The translations under genes and the position numbers were made by a program. From NCBI GenBank assembly GCA_045576735.1, contig JAZNGZ010000021.1, forward strand, positions 1 through 48,615: a stretch of DNA of 48,615 nucleotides, in the 5' to 3' direction. Below, in pieces: positions 7,845 to 16,294 of this stretch; the first letter of the stretch is position 1, and each line of letters begins with the position of its first letter. Source of the stretch: RGIG4079 sp045576735. GTDB taxonomy: Bacteria > Bacteroidota > Bacteroidia > Bacteroidales > Muribaculaceae. Below the pieces are notes generated by a model. The model saw only the letters and a program-made list of their open reading frames with translations. It was not told the origin of the DNA and searched no databases.

Positions 7845-9215
7845 TTAAATGAGTTGTTTATCTTTTTGTCTACGCATTATTATTGCCAATGTAATAGCGG
7901 CAATAATAAATGCTAATAAATCTGATACGGCAAGACTTGTCCACACTCCTTTAACGCCCCATATCTGAGGAAAAATTAATAGGGTAGGGATAAGGAATAT
8001 TAATTGACGAGTCAATGATAGGAATATAGAAATCATTGGCTTACCAATCGATTGGAAAAAGTTCTGAATAACTATTTGACCACCAACAGCGGCAAAGAAC
8101 ATAAAACTAATTCGATATCCTGTGGTTGAAATATCAATAAGAGTTTTATCTGTTGTAAATAGTGCTGATAATTCTTGTGGAACTAATTCGGCTACTACAA
8201 ATCCTAATGTTGTAATTATTATCCCGGCATATAGCCCGATATATAGAGTGCGCTTAACTCTATGCCATTTATTTGCGCCATAATTATAACCTAAAATGGG
8301 TTGCATACCTTGAGTGATGCCAAACACAATCATAACGAATAACATTCCCACACGGTTGACAATACCATATGCACCCACTGCTAAGTCACCTTGGTCTCCT
8401 CCTGTTTCCAATAGAGCTTTGTTTATAAAAATTACAACTACACATGCACACACATTCATCAAGAATGGTGATAACCCTATCGAATAAACATGCTTGATTA
8501 TTGACCATGATAATTTATTATGCGAGCGGTTGAAATGCACAAAACTCGTTTTTGACAAAAAATGATATATATGCCACACTAATGACACTGCTTGACCACA
8601 TATTGTGGCTAATGCGGCTCCGGCGATACCCCATTGTAATACAAAAATAAATATTGGAGCTAAAACAATATTTATTAGCACCGACAACAAAGCTGATAGC
8701 ATTGCTTTCTTGGGATAGCCTGTGGCTCGCATCAAATTATTTAATACGATAAATAAATATGAGATAGGGGTGCCATACAAGATAACTTGCATAAATTCCC
8801 GTGCATATTTTATTGTGGCGTCAGTAGCTCCAAAGAAGTATAATATTTCATCGAGGAAAATCAATGATAGACCACCGAATATTATGGAATGAATAATGCT
8901 TAACTTCACCACATTTGACAGTACATCGGTAGCGCGCGAATAATCTTTCTGGCCTAAATATATCGAGCTTATCGCAGCGCCACCGGCTGCAATAAACACA
9001 CAAAATGCAATTACGAGATTCATCAATGGAAATGTAATTGCCAATCCTGATATAGCCATAGTACCCACACCTTGTCCTATAAAAATGCTATCGACAATAT
9101 TATATAACGACGTAGCCACACTCGCTATAATTGCAGGCACTGAATACTGAATCAATAACTTCCATATTGATTCGGTTCCGAGGGTAATAGGCGTATTTGT
9201 TCTATTTTCTGCCAT
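7845..9215 (-). CDS. MATE-family multidrug/metabolite exporter
   Basis: A 456-residue inner-membrane protein with about twelve hydrophobic segments arranged as two similar halves, as in MATE (NorM/DinF type) transporters that exchange Na+ or H+ for cationic compounds. Landmarks are the N-terminal 'IPAIIASVATSLYNIVDSIFIGQ', the 'GLAITFPLMNLVIAF' helix and the second-half 'GITQGMQPILGYNYGA' motif, which is diagnostic. The ATG is 91 bases from the divergent HAD gene, and TAATTTTG lies 19 bases before it. It is followed after two bases by the COG2509 flavoprotein. The substrate cannot be read from sequence. Confidence 0.93.
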   Translation of the reverse strand: MAENRTNTPITLGTESIWKLLIQYSVPAIIASVATSLYNIVDSIFIGQGVGTMAISGLAITFPLMNLVIAFCVFIAAGGAAISSIYLGQKDYSRATDVLSNVVKLSIIHSIIFGGLSLIFLDEILYFFGATDATIKYAREFMQVILYGTPISYLFIVLNNLMRATGYPKKAMLSALLSVLINIVLAPIFIFVLQWGIAGAALATICGQAVSLVWHIYHFLSKTSFVHFNRSHNKLSWSIIKHVYSIGLSPFLMNVCACVVVIFINKALLETGGDQGDLAVGAYGIVNRVGMLFVMIVFGITQGMQPILGYNYGANKWHRVKRTLYIGLYAGIIITTLGFVVAELVPQELSALFTTDKTLIDISTTGYRISFMFFAAVGGQIVIQNFFQSIGKPMISIFLSLTRQLIFLIPTLLIFPQIWGVKGVWTSLAVSDLLAFIIAAITLAIIMRRQKDKQLI

Positions 9216-9233
9216 GATTTTGTTTAAGTTTTA

Positions 9234-9241
9234 CAAAATTA
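9234..9241 (-). promoter_or_regulatory. -7 element of the MATE promoter
   Basis: TAATTTTG on the minus strand, 19 bases before the ATG; the nearest TTG upstream is 22 bases away (9264-9266). It is divergent from the HAD promoter. Confidence 0.5.
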
Positions 9242-9276
9242 ACTCAAATCAGTGCAATAGTTGCAATTTAGAGTAT

Positions 9277-9284
9277 TAATTTTG
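9277..9284 (+). promoter_or_regulatory. -7 element of the HAD-gene promoter
   Basis: TAATTTTG lies 22 bases before the ATG at 9307. No well-spaced TTG was found, so only the -7 box is supported. Confidence 0.5.
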
Positions 9285-9306
9285 CGTAAAAATAAAACAA
9301 TTCAAA

Positions 9307-9942
9307 ATGAAAAAAGTAGGAGTATTATTTGATTTAGATGGCGTATTGATTGATAGTGAGGGACTTTACACTGATTTTTGGAATGATATCGAAAAGATAT
9401 ATCCTACCCACATTGAAAACTTTGCTCTTGTTATAAAAGGGAATGCGTTGTTTAAAATCCTCAACACATATTATCCACAGGAATTACATCAAGATATTAT
9501 AAATCGTGTTCATGAGTTTGAACACAACATTCGTTATCCTATATACGACGGAGTGCTTGAATTTCTAAAGTCGTTGAACGATGCCGGTATTCCTGCAGCG
9601 ATAGTTACCAGTAGCGACGATGTAAAGATGAATGCTCTTTATGCTGAATATCCGTCATTCCGACAATATTTTGATGCGGTTATAACCGGTTCAGATGTAA
9701 CCGAATCAAAACCTCACCCACAAGGCTATCTCATGGCGGCAGAAAGAATAGGGTGCAGCCCCGAAGATTGCTACGTATTTGAAGATTCACTTCAAGGCCT
9801 TGATGCCGGTATGGCTGCCGGAGCCACCGTTATAGGTTTAACCACCAGCAACCCAATCGAGAAATTAAAAGATAAAGCCCACGAACTGATTGACAGTTTC
9901 GTAGGCTTCAGTATCGAAAAGATGCTTGCTGTTAAAAAGTAA
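9307..9942 (+). CDS. HAD-superfamily phosphatase, beta-phosphoglucomutase-like
   Basis: A 211-residue HAD hydrolase with all four motifs. Motif I is 'FDLDGVLIDSE' (nucleophile D9, acid/base D11), motif II is 'VTSSDD', motif III Lys is in 'ESKPHPQGY', and motif IV is 'FEDSLQGLDAG'. A helical cap lies between motif I and II, which places it in subfamily I, near beta-phosphoglucomutase and sugar-phosphate phosphatases. The exact substrate is not readable. It is convergent with nadC, with only two bases between stop codons and no visible terminator. Confidence 0.9.
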   Translation: MKKVGVLFDLDGVLIDSEGLYTDFWNDIEKIYPTHIENFALVIKGNALFKILNTYYPQELHQDIINRVHEFEHNIRYPIYDGVLEFLKSLNDAGIPAAIVTSSDDVKMNALYAEYPSFRQYFDAVITGSDVTESKPHPQGYLMAAERIGCSPEDCYVFEDSLQGLDAGMAAGATVIGLTTSNPIEKLKDKAHELIDSFVGFSIEKMLAVKK

Positions 9943-9944
9943 TC

Positions 9945-10790
9945 TTAACAAGCTTTAAAACTCATATCCAATCCTTTCACCGAGTGGGTCAATGCTCCTA
10001 CTGAAATAAAATCAACACCACATTCACCATAAGCGCGGAGTGTGTCGATAGTGATACCGCCCGATGATTCTATTTCAACCGCACCGTTAATCATCTTAAC
10101 AGCTTCGCGTGTGCGTTCAGGGGTGAAGTTGTCGAGCATAATACGGTCAACACCCACTTCAAGTGCTTGCTTTATTTCATCTTCGTTGCGCACTTCAAGC
10201 TCTATTTTGAGGTCGCGACCGGTTTCTTTGCAATATTTTTTTGCCGACTCAACCGCTTCTTTAATTCCTCCGGCAAAGTCCACATGATTATCTTTAATAA
10301 GAATCATATCAAACAATCCTATACGGTGATTGCAACCACCACCAATGCGTACTGCCTCTTTTTCAAGCATACGCAATCCCGGGGTTGTTTTGCGAGTGTC
10401 AAGCACTTTTGTTTTCAAGCCTTCAAGGAGTTTTTGATATTTAGCTGTTACAGTAGCAATTCCACTCATGCGTTGCATTATATTAAGCATCACACGCTCA
10501 GTTTGCAATAATGAGCGTACACGTCCTTCAACCTCAAATGCAATATCTCCGGGCTTCACTTCGGTGCCATCATTGATAAATACAGTCATTTTCAACTCAG
10601 GGTCAAATTTGTCAAACACCTTGCGAGCCATTTCGACACCAGCAATAATACCTGTCTCTTTTACTATAAGACGTTGTTTTCCCATTGCATCGGCAGGGAT
10701 TGTGCTCAATGTAGTATGATCACCATCGCCCACATCTTCGGCAAATGCCAATGTCAACAAATCATCAATCAATTCATCTTTAGTCTTCAT
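9945..10790 (-). CDS. nadC: Nicotinate-nucleotide pyrophosphorylase (carboxylating) NadC
   Basis: NadC converts quinolinate and PRPP to nicotinate mononucleotide, the last committed step of de novo NAD synthesis. The 281-residue length fits. Landmarks are 'EDVGDGDHTT' near the N-terminus, 'LLQTERVMLNIMQRMSGIAT', the active-site run 'TRKTTPGLR...KEAVRIGGG...HR', and C-terminal 'IESSGGI' and 'ISVGALTHS', which bind phosphate in the barrel. I chose the ATG at 10790: an in-frame TTG at 10838 lies upstream of the -7 element TACCTTTG and would add an unconserved 16-residue tail. nadA and nadB are not in the window. Confidence 0.97.
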   Translation of the reverse strand: MKTKDELIDDLLTLAFAEDVGDGDHTTLSTIPADAMGKQRLIVKETGIIAGVEMARKVFDKFDPELKMTVFINDGTEVKPGDIAFEVEGRVRSLLQTERVMLNIMQRMSGIATVTAKYQKLLEGLKTKVLDTRKTTPGLRMLEKEAVRIGGGCNHRIGLFDMILIKDNHVDFAGGIKEAVESAKKYCKETGRDLKIELEVRNEDEIKQALEVGVDRIMLDNFTPERTREAVKMINGAVEIESSGGITIDTLRAYGECGVDFISVGALTHSVKGLDMSFKAC

Positions 10791-10815
10791 ATCAATAATC
10801 TTTATATATTTTCTG

Positions 10816-10823
10816 CAAAGGTA
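10816..10823 (-). promoter_or_regulatory. -7 element of the nadC promoter
   Basis: TACCTTTG on the minus strand, 25 bases before the chosen ATG. It decides the start codon of nadC. No clear TTG at the right spacing. Confidence 0.5.
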
Positions 10824-10934
10824 AGCATTATCACACAATGAGTTCTAAAAATTATTTAAATATTTTCAATATCGATATAAATTAACATTAAAATTAATGA
10901 CATATATTTACACATTATCTTTTTTATACAAAAA

Positions 10935-13244
10935 CTATTTTGTTCCTGATAATATTCCTGAATCATTGTCGCTATTATTTATTCGTTTTCCTCTACTACT
11001 ATTTTGCACCCCAAAATCGAGATTAAAAGAAAGATTAAACATTACTATCTGACTTAGTTGTGTTGAATATGCCAACTGCTTATATGGAGCCAATTCGGAG
11101 AAGTTATCTACACTCTGCTCGTATCTCTTTGTAAATGGATTCAGTATCATTCCTTGTATACTGAACTTGTCGTGATTATAACCGACTGCGATAGAGTGCA
11201 GTGCTTCTCCTCTGCTTAATGTCTCACCCCAAAGATCATGCTGGCTTGTGTTCATCTCTGCCATTATTGCCCAATTCTTGTACATTCCGACAATACTGCC
11301 TCTTAAGCCGAAGTTTGAATGTGTATATGTATAATTGTTCCCTTTACTTATATATCTATTGTAGAATGGGTTCAATTTTATCGTAATATATTCTTTCCAG
11401 GGACATATCTGGATTGTTGATTGAAGATTCAACCTATGAAACCCCTTCTGATTGGCCATTGTTCTTACGAAGCGGTTGCCCTCGAATAGGCTTTCCTCCA
11501 TAATAGGATTATGGTCATAACTATATCGCCCGAATAGCTCTATACTTACAGACTTGCATTTCCAACTCGCAGTTAGACTATTAGATACAAATGATACACT
11601 ACGTAGATTAGGATTACCTCGACGCACCTGATATATATCGATTTCCTGAGTAACATCACTAAGGTCGGAAAGTGATGGTGAGTAGCCGGACATATAGGCA
11701 TTGTATCTAAAAAAGAAATTCTTTGGGGTATTGTATGAGAGAGTAATAGTTGGTCTTAATATATATTTCTCTTGGGATAGTTCACCCTGTTGATGCCATG
11801 TCCTTACACCTCCGATACCAAGCGTGTATGTGAATCTATTTATCTTCTGATTATATTCTGCAAATAAATAACTCTCAGCAGTATTCATACTTACTTTACT
11901 GCTAACATTACCATCGTAGATATTATTCATATATGCCTGTGTATGCTTAACACCGGCAGTCATTTTTCCCTTGCCAAGAGGTCTTTCATATATAGCTTCA
12001 CCGATGATTGAATACTTATCCCCCTCAGTTTGTGAGATAATTGTAGGGGTATTATCCTCTATGCCAATTTCCAACATTGAAAACTGCCTATTACTTCTAC
12101 TATTGATATATGTCCCAACAATATCAAAATATAGATATTGGTCATTTTTCAAATTCAACTGATAGTATATGTCCAACGATGGGATATAAGAACACTGTTG
12201 TAGTTTATCCGAAATACTAAATATTTTATCGCCTTGATATAGGGTACTATTTCTATCCGTTACGGCATTTGGCTTATCATCAAAATTACTCCTCAGTGCA
12301 ATATTTAATACACTATGTTCATTAGTTATATTATAGTTGATGGCGAAGTCCATATAGTCAAACTTTACCCTTGTCGGCTCTCCAAGTTCTATGTTATGAA
12401 TTGTATAGTCGGGATAAACAAAATTCTCATAGTTCTCTCTAGTCCATTCCAAGTCACGTCGTTGCCACGAAGCAACTGTACTTATGGCATACTTTTTCCA
12501 ATTATACTTTGCAGAAAGATTGTATTCGCCATATCCAAAATGTGTAATGCCATTTGTGAAATCCCCTGCTATGTTTCCTCCATTCTCTTTCTTCTTTACA
12601 ATATAATCAAGGACTGCAGCAACGCCTCCGTATCTTAACCCTGGATTGTCATGATATTCCACTCTTATTACATCAGTCGGACAAATGGCACTAACCTCTT
12701 CTTTAGTGGCTACAATACCATTTATTCGCAACTGCACATCTTCACCTAGAGTTGTTTTAATAGTCTTATCCATAGGACTCACAAAAATTCGGGATATAGG
12801 TATTTGCTGCAAAAGGGTGATGCCATTGGTGGCTGCTTTCTTTTGTTCTTGAGTCGGTAGAATCATCTGTCTGTCAGACTTTTTAATTACAGCATCAGCT
12901 ACAACCACAATCTCTTCTAATAATTCAGCAGAAATAGTCAATCTAATATCTCCCATTTCTACATCCCGGTCAAGATTAGTTATATCTATTCGCTCTTCTT
13001 TATAGCCAATATATTGAAACTGTATCACATTATTTCCATTACTAACATTTTTAAGAGTGAAACGGCCATCTATATCTGATGTTGTAACCATTACAATTTT
13101 GCCGCTGTCATCAAGAATAGAAGCAGTAACACCTATAAGAGGAGTCCCTTCCGTATCATCTATAACTCTTCCGGAAATAGTATTCCTTGAATAAGCTGAA
13201 ATCTGTACTAAAACAAGCCCGATAAGTAGTAAAATCTTTTTCAT
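10935..13244 (-). CDS. TonB-dependent-receptor-like outer-membrane beta-barrel protein
   Basis: A 769-residue outer-membrane protein. Residues 1-19 are a signal peptide. Residues 22-105 are a carboxypeptidase-D-regulatory-like domain ('ISGRVIDDTEGTPLIGV...GRFTLKNV'), usual in Bacteroidetes receptors. Residues from about 110 to 220 are a reduced plug ('RMILPTQEQ' to 'YHDNPGLRYGG'). The rest is a beta-barrel of the 'outer membrane protein beta-barrel family' type, ending with 'RINNSDNDSGIL', a tail frequent in this group. No SusD partner follows, so it is not a classical SusCD pair. The ligand is unknown. It is divergent from a TPR-HTH gene across 246 bases, suggesting a regulator-target link. 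Confidence 0.88.
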   Translation of the reverse strand: MKKILLLIGLVLVQISAYSRNTISGRVIDDTEGTPLIGVTASILDDSGKIVMVTTSDIDGRFTLKNVSNGNNVIQFQYIGYKEERIDITNLDRDVEMGDIRLTISAELLEEIVVVADAVIKKSDRQMILPTQEQKKAATNGITLLQQIPISRIFVSPMDKTIKTTLGEDVQLRINGIVATKEEVSAICPTDVIRVEYHDNPGLRYGGVAAVLDYIVKKKENGGNIAGDFTNGITHFGYGEYNLSAKYNWKKYAISTVASWQRRDLEWTRENYENFVYPDYTIHNIELGEPTRVKFDYMDFAINYNITNEHSVLNIALRSNFDDKPNAVTDRNSTLYQGDKIFSISDKLQQCSYIPSLDIYYQLNLKNDQYLYFDIVGTYINSRSNRQFSMLEIGIEDNTPTIISQTEGDKYSIIGEAIYERPLGKGKMTAGVKHTQAYMNNIYDGNVSSKVSMNTAESYLFAEYNQKINRFTYTLGIGGVRTWHQQGELSQEKYILRPTITLSYNTPKNFFFRYNAYMSGYSPSLSDLSDVTQEIDIYQVRRGNPNLRSVSFVSNSLTASWKCKSVSIELFGRYSYDHNPIMEESLFEGNRFVRTMANQKGFHRLNLQSTIQICPWKEYITIKLNPFYNRYISKGNNYTYTHSNFGLRGSIVGMYKNWAIMAEMNTSQHDLWGETLSRGEALHSIAVGYNHDKFSIQGMILNPFTKRYEQSVDNFSELAPYKQLAYSTQLSQIVMFNLSFNLDFGVQNSSRGKRINNSDNDSGILSGTK

Positions 13245-13275
13245 AAATGTAGTTTTTAAATGTTATTATCTACGG

Positions 13276-13283
13276 CAAAAGTA
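13276..13283 (-). promoter_or_regulatory. -7 element of the receptor-gene promoter
   Basis: TACTTTTG on the minus strand, 31 bases before the ATG. No good -33 box, which fits a gene needing an activator. Confidence 0.45.
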
Positions 13284-13490
13284 CCCAAAAAGTCATTTAT
13301 CCTCATTTTATATTATGGACTTTATGAACTGCAAGTCAACCTTAAATACAGCAGAATATCAATGAGTTACAAGTGAGCAAAATGAAAAAAGTTTATATTG
13401 GGGCGATCTATGCATTATATTCGTTTATATGTTGAAGAAAAATATCGTAAAATTTTAGTAATTTTATAACGAAATTTAAATTTGTAAGAT

Positions 13491-15029
13491 ATGAGAATAA
13501 TGATTTATATGCTATGTCTATATTCATTGATTATCTCTTGTTCTGCATATAGCAATGATAAACAAAAAGCTGATGATAGCATAAGGTTGGCTTTACAACA
13601 TGAAAATGATGGAGCCTCGCTGAGTGAAGATGTAGGAATTGTGGAGGCATTGGAGTTTTACAAGGCACATGAACCTACAGATACCACAACTATAATGACA
13701 GCAACAAGACTTGTTGCGAGTCATTACTGGTGGGCTGGGAAAAAGACTCAGGCGTATGAAATATTGGAGCAATACCTTGCAAAGTATCCCAATGATGATA
13801 AATGTCTATATACTCTCCTCAACTTTCTCGTATTGGATAGTGAATATAAAAAAATGGAACACTATCTTTTGCAACGCATGAGTACAGAAGATTCTATACG
13901 TTCATTTAGAAAACTTCATGAACTTGCTGTAGTCAAATTCTACAATGGTGATACGGACGGAGCAATAGCATATTACGATGAAGGATTTAAACTTGTTAAG
14001 GACGCTGAAGATTCTACATTGATGTGGAGACTTGCACTTCCAGCATATTCCGACATACTAAGCTCTGTAGGCGACCAAAGACGGGCTATTGAGATTCGCA
14101 AACTAGTTCTTGAACATGATAGAGGAAATAATCCGACAGAGGAGACTCTGTCATATGCATCATTAGCATGGTATTATCTGCAACTTAAAGATCTTTCGAC
14201 GGCTCGTCATTATGTTGAGTTAGCTCAGGCAACCAAAGATGAAACATTCGATAAAGACTTGTCTAGAGCTGGTTATTTGCAAGTAGTGAAATTGATATTG
14301 GATTATGCCGAGACCTCGAGTATTGATGTTAAAGAATGGGGACTCTTCGTCAATGGCCTTGGCGACAAGGCGATGATTGCCCAAAAGATTACCGATGCCA
14401 AACGAGAGGCTAATTGGAAACTCGAAGAAAAAAATATGCAAATAACAATACAAAGACAGAAGGAGCAGATTCTGTTTTTGGTTTTGACATTCATTATGTC
14501 TCTCTCTATAATGGGGTTGTTGTTATGGTTGCGTAATAGAAAAAGTAAACTCGTTGAGAAAGAGGAGGAAATTGATACACTACGCAAACTCTTATCAGAA
14601 TCCTCGAATGCAGCAGATGATAACAAAGATGATCGTTTTTTCAAGAAGATATTACTTCAACAGTTGGGAATAATAAGATTGGCTACCTCTAATCCCACAT
14701 CCGCAAATTTAACATTGCTAAAACGAATGAGAGAGATAAGCAACCAAGAGGTGAATGTGGATTCTTTATTGAACTGGGATGACCTATATCATACTATAGA
14801 TTATATTTACGATAGTTTCTATACTTCATTAGTCAATAGATTTTGTACAAAACTCAATGAAAAAGAAATTCAGTTGTGTTGTCTTCTTAAAGCGAACTTC
14901 TCAACTAAAGAGATAAGTGTGGTTACGCAACAATCTATTCGTACTGTATATCAGCGAAAAAGCACTATTCGCCAAACTCTTCAAATGCCCGAAGCTGAAG
15001 ATATAGCAACATTTTTAAGTAAACAATAA
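13491..15029 (+). CDS. TPR / transmembrane / HTH regulator
   Basis: A 512-residue protein with an unusual layered design. Residues 1-17 form an export signal with a lipobox-like 'LIISC'. Residues from about 65 to 270 are helical repeats resembling TPR ('DGAIAYYDEGFKLVKDAED', 'AWYYLQLKDLSTARHYVELA'). A predicted coiled coil (300-325) leads to a single membrane helix at 326-348, then another charged helix. The last 60 residues ('LNEKEIQLCCLLKANFSTKEIS...RTVYQRKSTIRQTL') look like a LuxR-type HTH. This gives a periplasmic sensor joined to a cytoplasmic DNA-binding domain. It may control the divergent receptor gene. If Cys17 were lipidated, the topology would need rethinking. Confidence 0.8.
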   Translation: MRIMIYMLCLYSLIISCSAYSNDKQKADDSIRLALQHENDGASLSEDVGIVEALEFYKAHEPTDTTTIMTATRLVASHYWWAGKKTQAYEILEQYLAKYPNDDKCLYTLLNFLVLDSEYKKMEHYLLQRMSTEDSIRSFRKLHELAVVKFYNGDTDGAIAYYDEGFKLVKDAEDSTLMWRLALPAYSDILSSVGDQRRAIEIRKLVLEHDRGNNPTEETLSYASLAWYYLQLKDLSTARHYVELAQATKDETFDKDLSRAGYLQVVKLILDYAETSSIDVKEWGLFVNGLGDKAMIAQKITDAKREANWKLEEKNMQITIQRQKEQILFLVLTFIMSLSIMGLLLWLRNRKSKLVEKEEEIDTLRKLLSESSNAADDNKDDRFFKKILLQQLGIIRLATSNPTSANLTLLKRMREISNQEVNVDSLLNWDDLYHTIDYIYDSFYTSLVNRFCTKLNEKEIQLCCLLKANFSTKEISVVTQQSIRTVYQRKSTIRQTLQMPEAEDIATFLSKQ

Positions 15030-15055
15030 TTGTATATAACCTAATTCTTATATAT

Positions 15056-15529
15056 ATGAAGATTGTATTATTAGCGATAGGGAAGACTAATGCGAAGTAT
15101 TTGCAAGAGGGAATTGAGCAATATACTAAGCGTTTGAGCCATTATGTGCCGTTTGAGTTTAAGATTTTGCCCGATGTGAAGACTACCAAGGGGCTTTCGC
15201 AGGACAAACAAAAGGAGATGGAGGGGCAGATGTTTCTTAATACAATTCAATCGGGCGATGTGGTGGTGCTTCTCGATGAACGAGGCAAGGAAATGACTTC
15301 GCGTGATTTTTCGGTTTATATTGACAAGAAAATGGTGACTGTGGCAAAAAATCTTATTTTTGTAATAGGGGGGCCGTATGGCTTCTCGGCTGAGATGTAT
15401 AATCGCGCAAATGAAAAATTATCTCTTTCAAAGATGACATTCTCTCATGAAATGATTCGTCTATTTTTTATAGAACAGATTTACCGCGCTATGACAATAC
15501 TCAAAGGCGAGCCTTATCATCACGATTAA
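15056..15529 (+). CDS. rlmH: 23S rRNA (pseudouridine-1915-N3)-methyltransferase RlmH
   Basis: RlmH is a small SPOUT methyltransferase that methylates the pseudouridine at position 1915 of 23S rRNA (E. coli numbering) in the assembled ribosome, using SAM. The 157-residue length is typical. Landmarks are the start 'MKIVLLAIGKTNAKYLQEGI', 'VVLLDERGKEMTSRDFS', the knot 'FVIGGPYGFS' and the terminal 'HEMIRLFFIEQIYRAMTILKGEPYHHD'. It starts 26 bases after the HTH gene, perhaps by read-through, and ends before a clear terminator. Confidence 0.98.
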   Translation: MKIVLLAIGKTNAKYLQEGIEQYTKRLSHYVPFEFKILPDVKTTKGLSQDKQKEMEGQMFLNTIQSGDVVVLLDERGKEMTSRDFSVYIDKKMVTVAKNLIFVIGGPYGFSAEMYNRANEKLSLSKMTFSHEMIRLFFIEQIYRAMTILKGEPYHHD

Positions 15530-15555
15530 GGGAACATTTATAAGATTTATATAAT

Positions 15556-15589
15556 AACCGGGTGAAGTTCTCACGAATTTCACCCGGTT
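15556..15589. terminator. Terminator between rlmH and sodB
   Basis: Perfect 11-bp stem (AACCGGGTGAA 15556-15566 with TTCACCCGGTT 15579-15589) and a 12-base loop, between convergent genes. It probably serves both. Confidence 0.85.
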
Positions 15590-15648
15590 CATTTCATGCA
15601 TTATGCTAAAAGTGCTATTAATATAAGATGAGAAAAGTAAATGTCGTG

Positions 15649-16224
15649 TCAATATCTGCTTTCTACTATGTCCCAATCAATAATATCCCAGAGGGCATGC
15701 AAGGCATCGGCTCGACGATTTTGGTAGTCGATATAATAAGCATGTTCCCACACATCGAAGGCTAGGATAGGGGTTAATCCCTCGACAAGAGGATTAGATG
15801 CGTTTGGACCTTGTGTAATAAATAGTTCGCCATTATCGTTACATGAAAGCCACACCCATCCCGAGCCGAATAGTTTTACACCGGCATCCTCAAATTGCTT
15901 TTTAAAAAGGTCGAATGAGCCATATTGACGGTCGATTGCTTGACGCAAATTGCCATTTGGCTCGCCACCGCCGTCGGGTGAGAATGAGAAAAAATAGAAA
16001 ATATGATTCCATGCTTGCGAGGCGTTGTTGAATAATGCTCCGCTGGAATTTTTGATTATTTCTTCGAGTGACATATCTTCCATCTCAGTTCCCTTGATGA
16101 GATTGTTTAGATTGTCGATATATGCTTTCTCGTGCTTGCCATAGTGAAATTCAATTGTAGTTTTGCTTATCACCGGTGCAAGAGAGTCGATTTCGTAGGG
16201 AAGTCCGGGTAGAGTATATAACAT
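15649..16224 (-). CDS. sodB: Iron/manganese superoxide dismutase
   Basis: A 191-residue SOD that dismutes superoxide to oxygen and peroxide in the cytoplasm. Metal ligands are H27 ('EFHYGKHEKAY'), H74 ('AWNHIFYF'), D157 and H161 ('DVWEHAYY'). Q70 in 'NASQAWNH' is the outer-sphere glutamine seen in iron-type and cambialistic enzymes, so iron use is likely. It follows the metal-efflux operon on the same strand, separated by a perfect inverted repeat that ends two bases before the ATG. Confidence 0.97.
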   Translation of the reverse strand: MLYTLPGLPYEIDSLAPVISKTTIEFHYGKHEKAYIDNLNNLIKGTEMEDMSLEEIIKNSSGALFNNASQAWNHIFYFFSFSPDGGGEPNGNLRQAIDRQYGSFDLFKKQFEDAGVKLFGSGWVWLSCNDNGELFITQGPNASNPLVEGLTPILAFDVWEHAYYIDYQNRRADALHALWDIIDWDIVESRY

Positions 16225-16226
16225 AA

Positions 16227-16271
16227 TTGTGAGGTGTTAAGTGAAACATTTACACTAATAACACCTCACAA
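16227..16271 (-). terminator. Inverted repeat between tolC-like gene and sodB
   Basis: Perfect 13-bp arms TTGTGAGGTGTTA (16227-16239) and TAACACCTCACAA (16259-16271) with a 19-base loop. On the minus strand it follows the efflux gene and ends two bases before sodB. It could end the efflux transcript or act as a sodB leader hairpin; the weak T-run makes the choice uncertain. Confidence 0.6.
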
Positions 16272-16294
16272 CGAGAAAAGTTTTCAATCACTAA

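Noticed and set aside
10791..10838. N-terminal extension of nadC from a TTG
   Set aside because: It contains the promoter -7 box and adds residues not expected in NadC.
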